Of a stretch of 64,000 nt of DNA, positions 1 through 10,103 are shown piece after piece (the first letter of the stretch is position 1; each line of letters opens with the position of its first letter). Position numbers and translations under genes: made by a program. The notes under the pieces were generated by a model. That model was given only the letters and a program-made list of their open reading frames with translations, searched no databases and was not told the DNA's origin. This DNA is from Deinococcus aquiradiocola (GTDB lineage Bacteria > Deinococcota > Deinococci > Deinococcales > Deinococcaceae), in contig NZ_BMOE01000001.1 of the NCBI RefSeq assembly GCF_014646915.1, positions 124,001 through 188,000 on the forward strand. The letters run 5' to 3'.

Positions 1-47
1 ATCTCGCGGGCCTCACCGACGTTCACGCTGACGATCTTCATCTGCAT
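1..47 (-). CDS. MOSC-domain protein, N-terminus only (runs off the window)
   Basis: Only the first 15 codons lie in the window. They read MQMKIVSVNVGEARE, and the MKIVSVNVG opening is typical of stand-alone MOSC-domain proteins (YiiM-like), a family related to the molybdenum-cofactor sulfurase C-terminal domain and thought to handle sulfur or molybdenum-cofactor chemistry. The ATG at 47 is preferred because a TAGACT box ends 6 nt upstream; a second ATG at 41 is possible. The gene follows arsB on the same strand but appears to have its own promoter. The family call rests on a very short stretch. Confidence 0.55.
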   Translation of the reverse strand, partial: MQMKIVSVNVGEARE

Positions 48-53
48 GCCAGC

Positions 54-59
54 AGTCTA
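54..59 (-). promoter_or_regulatory. -10 box of the MOSC gene (leaderless)
   Basis: TAGACT on the minus strand ends 6 nt before the ATG at 47. There is no Shine-Dalgarno sequence, so the transcript probably starts at or next to the start codon. Confidence 0.5.
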
Positions 60-66
60 CGCGCGC

Positions 67-1344
67 TCAGCGCAGCACCAGCCACAGGGCCAGCAGGCCC
101 ACCAGCAGCACCGGCGGCGTGAGGACCACGCCCGCCCGGAAGTACTGCCCCCACGACACGTTCAGGCCCCGGCCACGCAGCACGTGCAGCCACAGCAGCG
201 TCGCCAGACTCCCGATGGGCGTGAGTTTCGGGCCGATGTCCGCACCGACCACGCTGCCGTACACCAGCAGGTCGCGCGCGTGCCCGCTCACGCCGCTCCC
301 CTGAATGCCGAGAATGGCGGTCAGCAGGGCCGGCAGGTTGTTCAGGCCCGCCGAGAGGCCCGCCACGCTCAACCCCGACGCCAGCACCGCCCCCAGACTG
401 CCGTGAGACGCCATGCCCGCCAGCCACGCCCCGTACCCGCCCGTCACGCCCGCCCCGCGCAGGCCGTACACCACGGCGTACATCGCCAGACTGAACGCGA
501 CCACGTTCCACGGCGCGCTCCGCAGGATGCGGCGCGTGGACACCGCTCCGGACCGCGCGGCCACCACGCCCACCAGCAGCGCCGCGCCGCCCACCACGGC
601 GCACAGCGGCACACCCGCCCCCTCCGCCAGGAACGCGCCCGCCAGCAGCAGCGGCAGCGCCACCCAGCCCGCCCGGAACACGCCCCAGGACCGCACGGCG
701 CTCGCCGGGTCGTCCAGGGCGGCCACGTCGTAGCGGCGCGGCAGCACGCGCCCGTACACGGCCAGCAGCACCAGCACGCACGCCGCCACCACCGCGAGGT
801 CGGTGGGCAGCATCACGCGGGCGTACCCCGCGAAGCCCAGCGAGAAACTGTCCGCCGCGATGATGTTCGTGAGGTTGCTGATGGTGAGCGGCAGGCTGGC
901 CGCGTCCACCACGAACCCCACCGCGAGCGCGAACGCCAGCGTGCCCGCCACCGGCAGGCCCAGCACCGCCGCGAGTTCCAGCGTGATGGGCGTCAGGATG
1001 AGGACGCCGCCGTCGTTCGCGAACAGGGCCGCGACGACCGCCGAGAACAAGGTCAGCAGCACGAACAGCCGCCGCCCCGACCCGCCGCCCCAGCGCGCCA
1101 CCCACAGCGCCGCCCACCGGAACAGGCCTGCCGCGTCCAGCAGCAGGCTCAGCACGATCAGGGACACGAGCGTCAGGGTGGCGTTCCAGGTGGCGTGCCA
1201 CAGGACCGGCAGGTCCGACACGTGAATCACGCCCGTCAGCAGGGCCGCCACGGCGCCCAGCGTCGCCGCCCTCGCCGCGCCCAGACCGCGCGGCTGCCAG
1301 ATCACGAGTAGGACGGTGACGACCACGATGAACACGGCGAGCAT
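67..1344 (-). CDS. arsB: ArsB-type arsenite efflux permease
   Basis: A 425-residue polytopic membrane protein that should export arsenite across the inner membrane, driven by the proton gradient. The ArsB signature VIWQPRGLG is near the N-terminus, followed by the conserved stretches NATLTLVSLIVLSLLLD and ALFANDGGVLILTPI; the C-terminal half has GPKLTPIGSLATLLWLHVL. About 11 to 12 hydrophobic helices are visible and the length matches the family (about 430). The ATG at 1344 is chosen because a TACCCT box lies 6 nt upstream; ATGs at 1386 and 1566 would only add a charged tail without homology. No arsR or arsC lies beside it here. Confidence 0.93.
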   Translation of the reverse strand: MLAVFIVVVTVLLVIWQPRGLGAARAATLGAVAALLTGVIHVSDLPVLWHATWNATLTLVSLIVLSLLLDAAGLFRWAALWVARWGGGSGRRLFVLLTLFSAVVAALFANDGGVLILTPITLELAAVLGLPVAGTLAFALAVGFVVDAASLPLTISNLTNIIAADSFSLGFAGYARVMLPTDLAVVAACVLVLLAVYGRVLPRRYDVAALDDPASAVRSWGVFRAGWVALPLLLAGAFLAEGAGVPLCAVVGGAALLVGVVAARSGAVSTRRILRSAPWNVVAFSLAMYAVVYGLRGAGVTGGYGAWLAGMASHGSLGAVLASGLSVAGLSAGLNNLPALLTAILGIQGSGVSGHARDLLVYGSVVGADIGPKLTPIGSLATLLWLHVLRGRGLNVSWGQYFRAGVVLTPPVLLVGLLALWLVLR

Positions 1345-1350
1345 CCGTCC

Positions 1351-1356
1351 AGGGTA
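1351..1356 (-). promoter_or_regulatory. -10 box of arsB (leaderless)
   Basis: TACCCT on the minus strand lies 6 nt before the arsB ATG. Because arsB has this box, the terminated RNA further upstream looks like an independent transcript and not its leader. Confidence 0.5.
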
Positions 1357-1443
1357 CAGGGCCGCGCGGGCACGGGCGGCCCGCATGAGGAATCGCTCAG
1401 GAGGTTGGGTGGCGTGCGCGGTCGCCCGCTGGGGGGACGGCAA

Positions 1444-1470
1444 GAAAAAAGAGAAGCGCGTGGCTTCTCT
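1444..1470 (-). terminator. Rho-independent terminator of the candidate small RNA
   Basis: On the minus strand an 8-bp stem AGAGAAGC/GCTTCTCT with a 5-nt loop runs straight into TTTTTT. It is the most canonical intrinsic terminator in the window and points away from leuS, toward arsB. Confidence 0.85.
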
Positions 1471-1593
1471 CTGGATGATCAAGGTTGTGGTACTGCCCCG
1501 CTTCCCTGCTCGCACGTCCGTTTTAACTTCGAGGTGGACGTCTCCCTCAAGTGCCCAGCATTGCACGATCCCGCCTTGCTCTCTGGGATCAGA
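1445..1593 (-). ncRNA. Candidate small RNA, about 150 nt
   Basis: Between a TATGAT -10 box and a strong terminator lies about 150 nt with no open frame of note but several self-complementary blocks. These are GATCCC/GGGATC (1585-1590 with 1567-1572), GTGC/GCAC (1563-1566 with 1551-1554) and CTTGAGG/CCTCGAAG with one bulge (1545-1551 with 1527-1534). The motif CCAGAGAG occurs twice, once in the first hairpin loop and once at the terminator. I do not recognise it as SRP RNA, 6S RNA, tmRNA or a T-box. It may be a stand-alone small RNA or, less likely, an attenuated arsB leader. Confidence 0.45.
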
Positions 1594-1599
1594 ACGTCA

Positions 1600-1605
1600 A
1601 TCATA
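1600..1605 (-). promoter_or_regulatory. -10 box of the candidate small RNA
   Basis: TATGAT on the minus strand. The -35 region 17 nt upstream (CCTTTG) is a poor match, so the promoter is plausible but not certain. Confidence 0.4.
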
Positions 1606-1678
1606 CAGGGAACCGCGAAGCGCAAAGGGGCGAGGGACACAATTTGCGCTTCGGGTCACGCGGCTCGGCGCGGCCCGC

Positions 1679-1707
1679 ACGGACGCCGCCCCAGGGGCGG
1701 CGTCCGT
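1679..1707 (-). terminator. Hairpin after leuS, probable terminator
   Basis: A perfect 14-bp GC-rich inverted repeat (1679-1692 with 1694-1707) starts 12 nt after the leuS stop codon. There is no U-tract, so termination may be Rho-assisted or the hairpin may protect the 3' end. Confidence 0.5.
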
Positions 1708-1719
1708 CCGGGGACCGGC

Positions 1720-4212
<2,493 letters not shown>

Positions 4213-4262
4213 GAGGTACTCCTGAAACGGAACTGGAAGCTGAAAGGGAAAAAGGCGGCAAC

Positions 4263-4289
4263 AAAAAAGCCCCGGCCGTGCAGCCGGGG
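4263..4289 (-). terminator. leuS leader terminator (attenuator)
   Basis: On the minus strand CCCCGGC (4283-4289) pairs with GCCGGGG (4270-4276) across a 6-nt loop and is followed by six T (4263-4268). It lies between the leader peptide and leuS, about 50 nt before the leuS start, so it would stop transcription before the gene. Confidence 0.85.
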
Positions 4290-4329
4290 ACGGAGCGAAC
4301 GCAGCCTGGTGGGCTAGTCGCGGCGTCCC
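4287..4329 (-). promoter_or_regulatory. Predicted antiterminator of the leuS leader
   Basis: On the minus strand GGGACG (4324-4329, inside the leader-peptide codons) is complementary to CGTCCC (4287-4292), and GCGA (4318-4321) to TCGC (4295-4298), separated by a 2x2 internal loop. CGTCCC overlaps the left arm of the terminator, so the two structures exclude each other. A ribosome at the leader stop codon would cover the first strand and let the terminator form; a ribosome stalled earlier would leave it free. Confidence 0.6.
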
Positions 4330-4355
4330 TTGCTCGCAAGCGCAGAGCGGATCAT
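4314..4355 (-). CDS. leuS leader peptide (13 residues)
   Basis: The open frame reads [13 protein letters not shown] and stop (TAG). Its ATG is 6 nt after the TACACT box, so it would be translated from a leaderless RNA. It contains a single leucine codon, CTT, which is rare in this GC-rich genome and lies just upstream of the antiterminator strand. The position between promoter and intrinsic terminator ahead of leuS is what one expects of an attenuation leader. The regulatory role is inferred. Confidence 0.65.
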   Translation of the reverse strand: MIRSALASKGRRD

Positions 4356-4361
4356 GCCCAC

Positions 4362-4390
4362 AGTGTAGGGACTCCGGAGGGGGCGGTCAA
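4362..4390 (-). promoter_or_regulatory. leuS leader promoter
   Basis: TTGACC (4385-4390) and TACACT (4362-4367) on the minus strand are separated by exactly 17 nt. This is one of the clearest sigma-70-type promoters in the window. Confidence 0.8.
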
Positions 4391-4514
4391 ACCCCGCCCG
4401 GCCGCGTTCCTGCGGATCCGGTCCGGCTGAGACGGGAGGGCCGCACACGCGCCGCGGGAGATGGCCGGACAGGCGGTGCAGTCCCGCCCGTTCGGGAACG
4501 GAACGGAACGCGGG

Positions 4515-5864
4515 TCAGGCGCCCAGCACCTGCCGGTACACGTCCACGTACCGACGCGCGGACGCCTCCCACGAGAAGTCCAGCGCCATGCCGCGCGCCA
4601 CGCGCGCCTGCCAGCCGGGCCGGTCGTCCCACGCGAGCCGCGCGGCGTGCAGCGCGGCACTCAGGTCGCCCGCGCCTCCCCCGGAGAAGCGGAACCCCAC
4701 GTCGCTCGGCACGCTGTCCACCAGTCCGCCCGTCTCGCGCACCACCGGCAGCGTCCCGTACCGCATGGAGATCATCTGAGACAGCCCGCACGGCTCGAAG
4801 CGGCTCGGCATGCAGAACGCGTCCGACCCGGCGTACAGGCGGTGCGCGAGCGCCTCGTTCATGCCGCTCACGTACCGCACGCGCGGGTGCTGCGCCCAGC
4901 CCTTCAGGGCCGCCTCCAGCAGCGGGTCGCCGCTCCCCAGCACCACCACGTTCCAGTCGCGCGTCACGTCCGGCAGGGCCTCCACCAGCAGGTCCAGGCC
5001 CTTCTGCGACACGAGGCGCGACACGGCACTCAGGATCGGCGCGTCGTCCAGCAGGAACTCCGCGCGCAGCGCCGCGACGTTCGCGGGCTTGCCGGACCGG
5101 GCCGTCATGGGCAGCACGTCCGGGTCGGCCGCCGGGTTCCAGCGGTCCAGATCCAGGCCGTTCAGGATGCCGGTCAGCGCGCCCGCCGCGTCCCGCGCCT
5201 GCAGCACGCCCTCCAGACCCTCGCCGTACTCGCGGGTCGTGATCTCGCGCGCGTACGTGGGGCTGACGGTCGTGACGTGGTCACTGAACACCAGGCCCGC
5301 CTTCATCAGGTTCAGGTCCCCGTAGAACTCCGCGTCCGGCAGCATCGCGGCAGGCAGGCCGCTCCACGCGGCACCCTCCGCGAAATTCCAGCGGCCCTGG
5401 TACTGCAGGTTGTGGATGGTGTACACGCTGCGCAGGCCCGCCGCGCGCGCGTGCGCCACCACCGTTCCCGCCGCCCAGTCGTGCCCGTGCACCAGATCGA
5501 AGGTCAGGCCCATGCTCTGCAGGGTCGGCAGGACCAGGTTCCCCCAGCGCAGGAAACGTTCCACGTCGTCCTCGGCGTACAGGCCGGGCCGCTCGAAGTC
5601 CGGCGTGCCCAGGAACAGGTAGCGCACGCCCGCCGCGCGCACCTCGCCGACCCGGACCGCGCCGGGCTGCAGGCGACCGCCGTGCGGGACGCTGCCGCGC
5701 CACACCTCGGTCGGCTGGCCGTGCAGCGACTGCCACCACGGAGACAGGACCGTGACGTCCACCCCCAGCCGGACGAGCGATTCGGGCAGGGCGGCCATGA
5801 CGTCGGCCAGCCCGCCGGTGCGGGAGAAGGGGAACACCTCGGACGCGATCAGCAGCAGCTGCAT
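4515..5864 (-). CDS. glgA: Glycogen (starch) synthase, GT5 family
   Basis: Transfers glucose from ADP-glucose to the non-reducing end of growing glycogen in the cytosol. The N-terminal GT5 domain opens MQLLLIASEVFPFSRTGGLADV, whose TGGL loop binds the sugar nucleotide. HGHDW follows at about residue 115, and the C-terminal GT-B half carries the PSRFEPCGL motif at about 360. Length is 449 residues, as usual for the family. The ATG at 5864 is chosen because homology starts there and a TATGGT box ends 6 nt before it. It is a single-gene unit, divergent from the tRNA pair; malQ lies about 10 kb away. Confidence 0.96.
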   Translation of the reverse strand: MQLLLIASEVFPFSRTGGLADVMAALPESLVRLGVDVTVLSPWWQSLHGQPTEVWRGSVPHGGRLQPGAVRVGEVRAAGVRYLFLGTPDFERPGLYAEDDVERFLRWGNLVLPTLQSMGLTFDLVHGHDWAAGTVVAHARAAGLRSVYTIHNLQYQGRWNFAEGAAWSGLPAAMLPDAEFYGDLNLMKAGLVFSDHVTTVSPTYAREITTREYGEGLEGVLQARDAAGALTGILNGLDLDRWNPAADPDVLPMTARSGKPANVAALRAEFLLDDAPILSAVSRLVSQKGLDLLVEALPDVTRDWNVVVLGSGDPLLEAALKGWAQHPRVRYVSGMNEALAHRLYAGSDAFCMPSRFEPCGLSQMISMRYGTLPVVRETGGLVDSVPSDVGFRFSGGGAGDLSAALHAARLAWDDRPGWQARVARGMALDFSWEASARRYVDVYRQVLGA

Positions 5865-5870
5865 GCCCTT

Positions 5871-5876
5871 ACCATA
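5871..5876 (-). promoter_or_regulatory. -10 box of glgA (leaderless)
   Basis: TATGGT on the minus strand ends 6 nt before the glgA ATG. Confidence 0.45.
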
Positions 5877-5906
5877 ACACCGGCCTCCGGCAGGCACGGC
5901 CCGCGT

Positions 5907-5935
5907 TTGACAAGGCTCCGGGCCACTGCTATAGT
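5907..5935 (+). promoter_or_regulatory. tRNA operon promoter
   Basis: TTGACA (5907-5912) and TATAGT (5930-5935) are spaced by 17 nt, close to the sigma-70 consensus, and lie 34 nt upstream of the first tRNA. Confidence 0.88.
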
Positions 5936-5969
5936 CCCCTTCGCCTGACCAGCCGGGTGAGAACCCCAG

Positions 5970-6045
<76 letters not shown>

Positions 6046-6053
6046 AACACTTC

Positions 6054-6128
6054 GGGCGGTTAGCTCAGTGGTAGAGCATTCGCTTCACACGCGAGAGGTC
6101 GTAGGTTCAAGTCCTATACCGCCCACCA
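6054..6128 (+). tRNA. tRNA-Val (CAC)
   Basis: A 75-nt cloverleaf with acceptor stem GGGCGGT/ACCGCCC, anticodon loop TTCACAC (CAC), T-loop GGTTCAAGTCC and encoded CCA. It lies 8 nt after the first tRNA and is clearly co-transcribed with it. Confidence 0.95.
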
Positions 6129-6132
6129 GTCC

Positions 6133-6167
6133 CCACCCTCACCCCACGGTGAGGGTGGTTCTCTTTT
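6133..6167 (+). terminator. Terminator of the tRNA operon
   Basis: A perfect 11-bp stem (6133-6143 with 6148-6158), a 4-nt loop and a T-rich tail (TTCTCTTTT) directly after tRNA-Val. Confidence 0.88.
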
Positions 6168-6215
6168 GCGTGGTGCCCGCCCGGCAGGAGCGGTCCAGGC
6201 GACACGCCGTCCGGC

Positions 6216-6944
6216 CTACGCGCCCGCGAGCTGCGGGAGGTTCACGCGCCAGCTCTGCACGCGCCCCACCTGCACCGCCACGAACCGCTCCAGCGCCCGC
6301 CACAGCTCCGCACGCCCAGCCGCGCCCAGCGGTTCCTCCATCAGGGTGCGGACACTGTGGCGCGGGAAGTGCCGCAGGAAGCCCAGCACGTCCTCCCCGA
6401 AGGCCGGGAGGCCCGCGCACGGACGGCACAGCAGCTGCCCGCTGTTCGGGTCCGGATGCTCCGGGTGCGGCGCGGCGCACACCGCGCACGCGGCCGTCTG
6501 CGGCACGAAGCCCGCCAGGGCCAGCAGCTTGTAACTCATGACGAGGCACACCCATTCCGGGTCCTCGTGCCGCGACACGCCACGCAGGCCGCCCGCGTAC
6601 AGGTCGAACGCCACCTCGCTGAACTCCCCCTCCTGAAACAGCAGGTCCGCCAGTTCGGAAAGCAGGTGCGCGTACGGGTAGCGTTCCGGCACGGCCAGCC
6701 CCGCCAGCGCCCCCTCCAGGCTCGCCTGCTTCGCGGTGGCGAGATCGTTGCCGGGTGTCTGGTACACCTGCACCAGCACGTGATGAAAGAGGCTCAGCAC
6801 GCTCGACAGCGGGCCGCGCACGCCACCCCGCGCGATCAGCTTCAGTTTCCCCTGCGGGGTCAGCAGCGTCACGATGATGTCCCCGGCAGGCGTCACGTGC
6901 CGCCGCAGCACGATGCCGCTCCGGTTGGCGGTCCGGCTCCTCAC
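6216..6944 (-). CDS. recO: DNA repair protein RecO
   Basis: Mediator that helps load RecA onto SSB-coated single strands and anneals DNA in the RecFOR pathway, the main recombination route in Deinococcus, which lacks RecBC. The N-terminal OB fold begins [14 protein letters not shown]; a zinc-type cluster CAVC...CRPC sits at about residues 150-175 and the C-terminal helical region follows. GTG at 6944 gives 242 residues, starting where homologues start. The frame stays open to 7088, and a TAGTCT box at 7037-7042 hints at a longer transcript, so the start is the least certain part. Confidence 0.92.
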   Translation of the reverse strand: MRSRTANRSGIVLRRHVTPAGDIIVTLLTPQGKLKLIARGGVRGPLSSVLSLFHHVLVQVYQTPGNDLATAKQASLEGALAGLAVPERYPYAHLLSELADLLFQEGEFSEVAFDLYAGGLRGVSRHEDPEWVCLVMSYKLLALAGFVPQTAACAVCAAPHPEHPDPNSGQLLCRPCAGLPAFGEDVLGFLRHFPRHSVRTLMEEPLGAAGRAELWRALERFVAVQVGRVQSWRVNLPQLAGA

Positions 6945-7157
6945 GCGGGCACCGACCGGAACCCGGACGGCAGGCACCGGGAACGCCCCCCGGCGAGGGC
7001 CGGGCAGGAGGAAAACAGGGCACGTCTCACCCACCCAGACTAGCGTGCCGGGATCACCACGAGAGCGGTCCCGGCACGGTTCACGCACCCTCCGGCCCGC
7101 CCGTCACGCCGTCCCGGAGGACCCGCGTGAACGCGCGGAAAGAAGCGCGAACACGGT

Positions 7158-8063
7158 TCAGTCCTCGATGTACATCACGTAATCCACTCCGTCGAACAGG
7201 CCGCTCAGCGGGAAGCGCGGCACGGACGCGCGGCTGCCGCCCAGGCTGAAGCCCTCGCTGCCCAGCAGGCGCTCCTCCATCACGGCGCGCTCCTCCGGCG
7301 TCAGCTGCCCCATGCGGCTCTCCGGGCCCATCTGCGTGCCGTGCGCCGCGAGGGCCGCCACCTTCAGCGGCGCGTACTTGGCGACGTTCATGCGGACCAC
7401 CATCGTCTTCTCGCTCACGCCGTACAGCTGCGGGTCGAGGTCGTTCCCGAAGCGCGCCATGCTCTCCGCCGTCGCGTGGCTGAGCGCCGTGTAGTACAGG
7501 CGCTGCGGCGGGCGCGGCAGGTGCCCGGTCGAGAAGAACGCCGCGCTCGTCGCGCGGTGAACCTGCAGGTGATCGACGTGCCCGTACCCGCCGTGCGGGT
7601 CGAAGGTCACGATCACCTGCGGCTGGTGCTCCTCGATCAGCGGCCGGATCGCGGCCTCCAGCTCCAGCGGGTCCACGTTCATCAGGGCCTTCGGGTCGTC
7701 GTGCCGCACGCGCTCCGCGCGGCCCGAATCGTGGAAGTCCAGGAAGATCGGCGCGGGAATGCCGAGCGCGTCGCAGGCGGTCCGCAACTCCTGCTCGCGC
7801 TGCTGCCCGAGGTCCGTGACGGTCATGGTGGGGTCCGTGATCTTGCCCGCCTCGCCGCGCGTGGCGCACACCAGCACCACCTTCACGCCCTTGCGGGCGT
7901 AGTGGGCGAGCGTGCCGCCCACACTGAAGGCCTCGTCGTCCGGGTGGGCGAACACCGCCATCAGGGTCGGCGGGTACTCGTGACGGTACGCGAACGGCGT
8001 CGGCGCGGTCTGCGCCTCGCTGGCATTGACGGGAACGGTGGGCGGCGTGTGGGAATCCGACAT
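7158..8063 (-). CDS. PIG-L (LmbE/BshB-type) deacetylase
   Basis: A zinc-dependent N-acetylglucosaminyl deacetylase family protein of 301 residues. The metal site is visible as AHPDDE at about residues 39-44 and HVDH at about 164-167. Family members remove acetyl from GlcNAc-malate in bacillithiol synthesis (BshB), from GlcNAc-inositol in mycothiol synthesis (MshB), or from other sugars. Deinococcus makes bacillithiol, so a BshB role is a reasonable inference. No other thiol-synthesis gene is adjacent. The ATG lies 6 nt after a TAGACT box. Confidence 0.85.
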   Translation of the reverse strand: MSDSHTPPTVPVNASEAQTAPTPFAYRHEYPPTLMAVFAHPDDEAFSVGGTLAHYARKGVKVVLVCATRGEAGKITDPTMTVTDLGQQREQELRTACDALGIPAPIFLDFHDSGRAERVRHDDPKALMNVDPLELEAAIRPLIEEHQPQVIVTFDPHGGYGHVDHLQVHRATSAAFFSTGHLPRPPQRLYYTALSHATAESMARFGNDLDPQLYGVSEKTMVVRMNVAKYAPLKVAALAAHGTQMGPESRMGQLTPEERAVMEERLLGSEGFSLGGSRASVPRFPLSGLFDGVDYVMYIED

Positions 8064-8069
8064 GCGCGC

Positions 8070-8075
8070 AGTCTA
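8070..8075 (-). promoter_or_regulatory. -10 box of the PIG-L deacetylase gene (leaderless)
   Basis: TAGACT on the minus strand, 6 nt before the ATG at 8063. Confidence 0.5.
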
Positions 8076-8197
8076 CGGCAGCGGGCAGGCCCGAACCGTG
8101 CGCGCGTCCCGCACGCCCGCCCCCACCGCACGCGGGGAGCGCCCCTGCACGGCAAGGAACACCGGTGCGGAACGCCATCGCCGCGCACGAAATGCTC

Positions 8198-8203
8198 TAG
8201 GCT
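8198..8203 (+). promoter_or_regulatory. -10 box of kynB-kynU (leaderless)
   Basis: TAGGCT, 7 nt before the kynB ATG; no Shine-Dalgarno sequence is present. Confidence 0.45.
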
Positions 8204-8210
8204 CACGGGC

Positions 8211-8849
8211 ATGCGACCGCTCGACATCAGCAGGGCCCTCACGCCCGGCCACCCGAACTGGCCGGGAGACGCGCCGTACTCCGTCACGCCCGGCGCGCGC
8301 ATCGCCTCGGGCGACACGGTGAACACCGGCGTGCTGTCCACCTCTACCCATACCGGCACGCACGTCGACGCGCCCTGGCACTACGACGACCACGGCGTGA
8401 CGCTGGACGCCGTGCCGCTCGACGTGTACGTCGGTGAGTGCCTGCTGCTCGACGCCCGCGCGCACGTCGGCCCGGACGGCGTGACGCCCGACCTGCTGGA
8501 CGGCCTGCCGTCCCTGCCGGAACGCCTGCTGCTGCACACCGGCGAACCGGAACGCTGGACGGCCTTCCCGGACACCTTCGCGCCGCTCACGCCCGCCCTC
8601 GTGCGGCGCGCAGCGGACCTCGGCGTGCGCCTCGTCGGGACGGACGCGCCGAGCGTCGACCCCCTCAGCAGCAAGACCCTCGACGCGCACGCCGCGTGCC
8701 GGGACGCGGGCCTCTTCATTCTGGAAGGCCTGAACCTCGCGCACGCCGCGCCCGGCACATACACCCTCGTGTGCCTGCCGCTCCCGCTCGTCGGGACGGA
8801 CGCCGCGCCTGCCCGCGCCGTCCTCCTGCCCGCCCCGAGGGGCGCGTGA
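8211..8849 (+). CDS. kynB: Kynurenine formamidase
   Basis: Hydrolyses N-formylkynurenine to kynurenine and formate, the second step of tryptophan breakdown. The cyclase/KynB fold shows the metal-binding motif STHTGTHVDAPWHYDD at about residues 45-60 and VGTDAPSVDP at about 145, with the usual length (212 residues). The stop codon overlaps the kynU start as GTGA, so the two enzymes are translationally coupled. Tryptophan 2,3-dioxygenase, the first enzyme, is not in the window. Confidence 0.95.
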   Translation: MRPLDISRALTPGHPNWPGDAPYSVTPGARIASGDTVNTGVLSTSTHTGTHVDAPWHYDDHGVTLDAVPLDVYVGECLLLDARAHVGPDGVTPDLLDGLPSLPERLLLHTGEPERWTAFPDTFAPLTPALVRRAADLGVRLVGTDAPSVDPLSSKTLDAHAACRDAGLFILEGLNLAHAAPGTYTLVCLPLPLVGTDAAPARAVLLPAPRGA

Positions 8850-10030
8850 GACGCGGCGCCTTCGCCGTCCCGCCCGGCATCTACCTCGACGGGAACAGCC
8901 TCGGGCTGATGCCGCTCGTCACGCGCGACCTGCTGGAACGCCGCCTCGGCGAGTGGAGCCACGAAGCGGCCCTCGGCTGGGAGTCGTGGTTCGGCCTGGC
9001 GGAATCCCTGTCGCCCAGCATCGCGCGGCTGGTCGGGGCAGGCGCGCACGAGGTCGTCGCGACCGGCAGCATCACCTCCAACCTGCACTCGCTCCTCGCG
9101 ACCCTGTACCGCCCGGAAGGGGAGAAGCGCACCGTCGTCGCGACCGCCCTCGACTTCCCCACCGACCTGTACGCCCTGCGCGCCTGGACGGACCGGCTGG
9201 GCGGCACACTGCGCCTCGTCCCGAGCCGCGACGGGCACACCCTGCACGGTGACGACCTGCGCGCCGCCATGACGCCCGACGTGGCCCTCGTGCTGCTGCC
9301 CACCGTGCTGTACCGCTCCGGGCAGCGCCTCGACATCCCGGGCCTCACCGCCGCCGCGCACGCCGCCGGGGCCGTCATCGGGTGGGACGCCGCGCACAGC
9401 ATCGGCGCCATGCCGCACGCCCTGCACGACAGCGGCGCGGACTTCGCCGTGTGGTGCCACTACAAGTACGTGAACGCCGGACCCGGCGCGCCCGGCGGCC
9501 TGTACCTGCACGAACGCTGGCATCACCTCACGCCCGGCCTGCCCGGCTGGTGGGGCAACGACAAGACCACCCAGTTCGAGATGACCACCGGGTACCGCAA
9601 GGCCCCCGGCGCGGGCGCGTACCAGACCGGCACGCCCAGCATCCTCGCGCTCACGGCCCTCCAGGGCGCGCTCGGCATCTTCGACGGCCTGAACCTCGCC
9701 GAGGTCCGCGAACGCAGCCTCGCCCTCACCGACCACCTGATCGCGCAGGTGGACCGGCACACGCCGGAACTGCAGGTCGTGACGCCCAGGTCCCACGACG
9801 AGCGCGGCGGACACGTCTCCCTCGCGCACCCCGAGGCGCGCGAACTGTCCCGCGCACTGCGGACGCTGGGCGTCGTGCCGGACTACCGCGAGCCGGACAT
9901 CCTGCGCCTCGCGCCCGTCGCGCTGTACAACACCGAAGCCGAGATCGACGAGGTCGTGCGCCTCCTGCGAACCCTGCTCGACAGCGGCGAGCACCGCCGC
10001 ACCCTGACACCCGCCAGCCCCGTCACCTGA
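8846..10030 (+). CDS. kynU: Kynureninase
   Basis: A PLP enzyme (fold type I) that cleaves kynurenine to anthranilate and alanine, using the kynB product. Conserved blocks are YLDGNSLGLMP near the N-terminus, GWDAAHSIG at about residue 180 and the lysine that binds PLP in WCHYKYVNAGPG at about 205. The GTG start overlapping the kynB stop gives 394 residues, about a dozen fewer at the N-terminus than many homologues. The frame is open upstream, but any longer start would lie deep inside kynB. The TGA stop is also the left end of a mobile repeat copy. Confidence 0.95.
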   Translation: MRRGAFAVPPGIYLDGNSLGLMPLVTRDLLERRLGEWSHEAALGWESWFGLAESLSPSIARLVGAGAHEVVATGSITSNLHSLLATLYRPEGEKRTVVATALDFPTDLYALRAWTDRLGGTLRLVPSRDGHTLHGDDLRAAMTPDVALVLLPTVLYRSGQRLDIPGLTAAAHAAGAVIGWDAAHSIGAMPHALHDSGADFAVWCHYKYVNAGPGAPGGLYLHERWHHLTPGLPGWWGNDKTTQFEMTTGYRKAPGAGAYQTGTPSILALTALQGALGIFDGLNLAEVRERSLALTDHLIAQVDRHTPELQVVTPRSHDERGGHVSLAHPEARELSRALRTLGVVPDYREPDILRLAPVALYNTEAEIDEVVRLLRTLLDSGEHRRTLTPASPVT

Positions 10031-10103
10031 TACGGGTTTGATCCGATTCCAGGGATGCCGGTGCTGTTTCCGGCATCCCTTCCATCTCCTCCAAACCGTG
10101 TCA
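10028..10103 (+). repeat. Inverted-repeat element, short internal-deletion copy (A)
   Basis: The 70-bp core (10031-10100) keeps both ends of the element, TACGGGTTTGATCC and AAACCGTG, but has lost most of the middle. A perfect 11-bp hairpin AGGGATGCCGG/CCGGCATCCCT remains. It is flanked by TGA on the left, which is the kynU stop, and TCA on the right, which is the thioesterase stop on the other strand. It therefore fills the convergent gap between two genes and touches both stop codons. Confidence 0.8.

Larger units (their letters stand above)
1345..1719. other. 375-bp intergenic region between leuS and arsB
   Basis: No credible protein gene. On the minus strand it holds, in order, the hairpin after leuS (1679-1707), a -10 box (1600-1605), a candidate structured RNA (1445-1593) ending in a strong terminator (1444-1470), and the arsB -10 box (1351-1356). 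Confidence 0.6.

Noticed and set aside
1444..1605. T-box riboswitch
   Set aside because: A GGGGCAGTACCAC segment only loosely resembles the T-box sequence and lacks the UGGN that pairs with the tRNA acceptor end; the downstream gene is an arsenite pump.
4263..4390. T-box control of leuS
   Set aside because: There is no T-box sequence or specifier stem; a short leader peptide with overlapping hairpins explains the region better.
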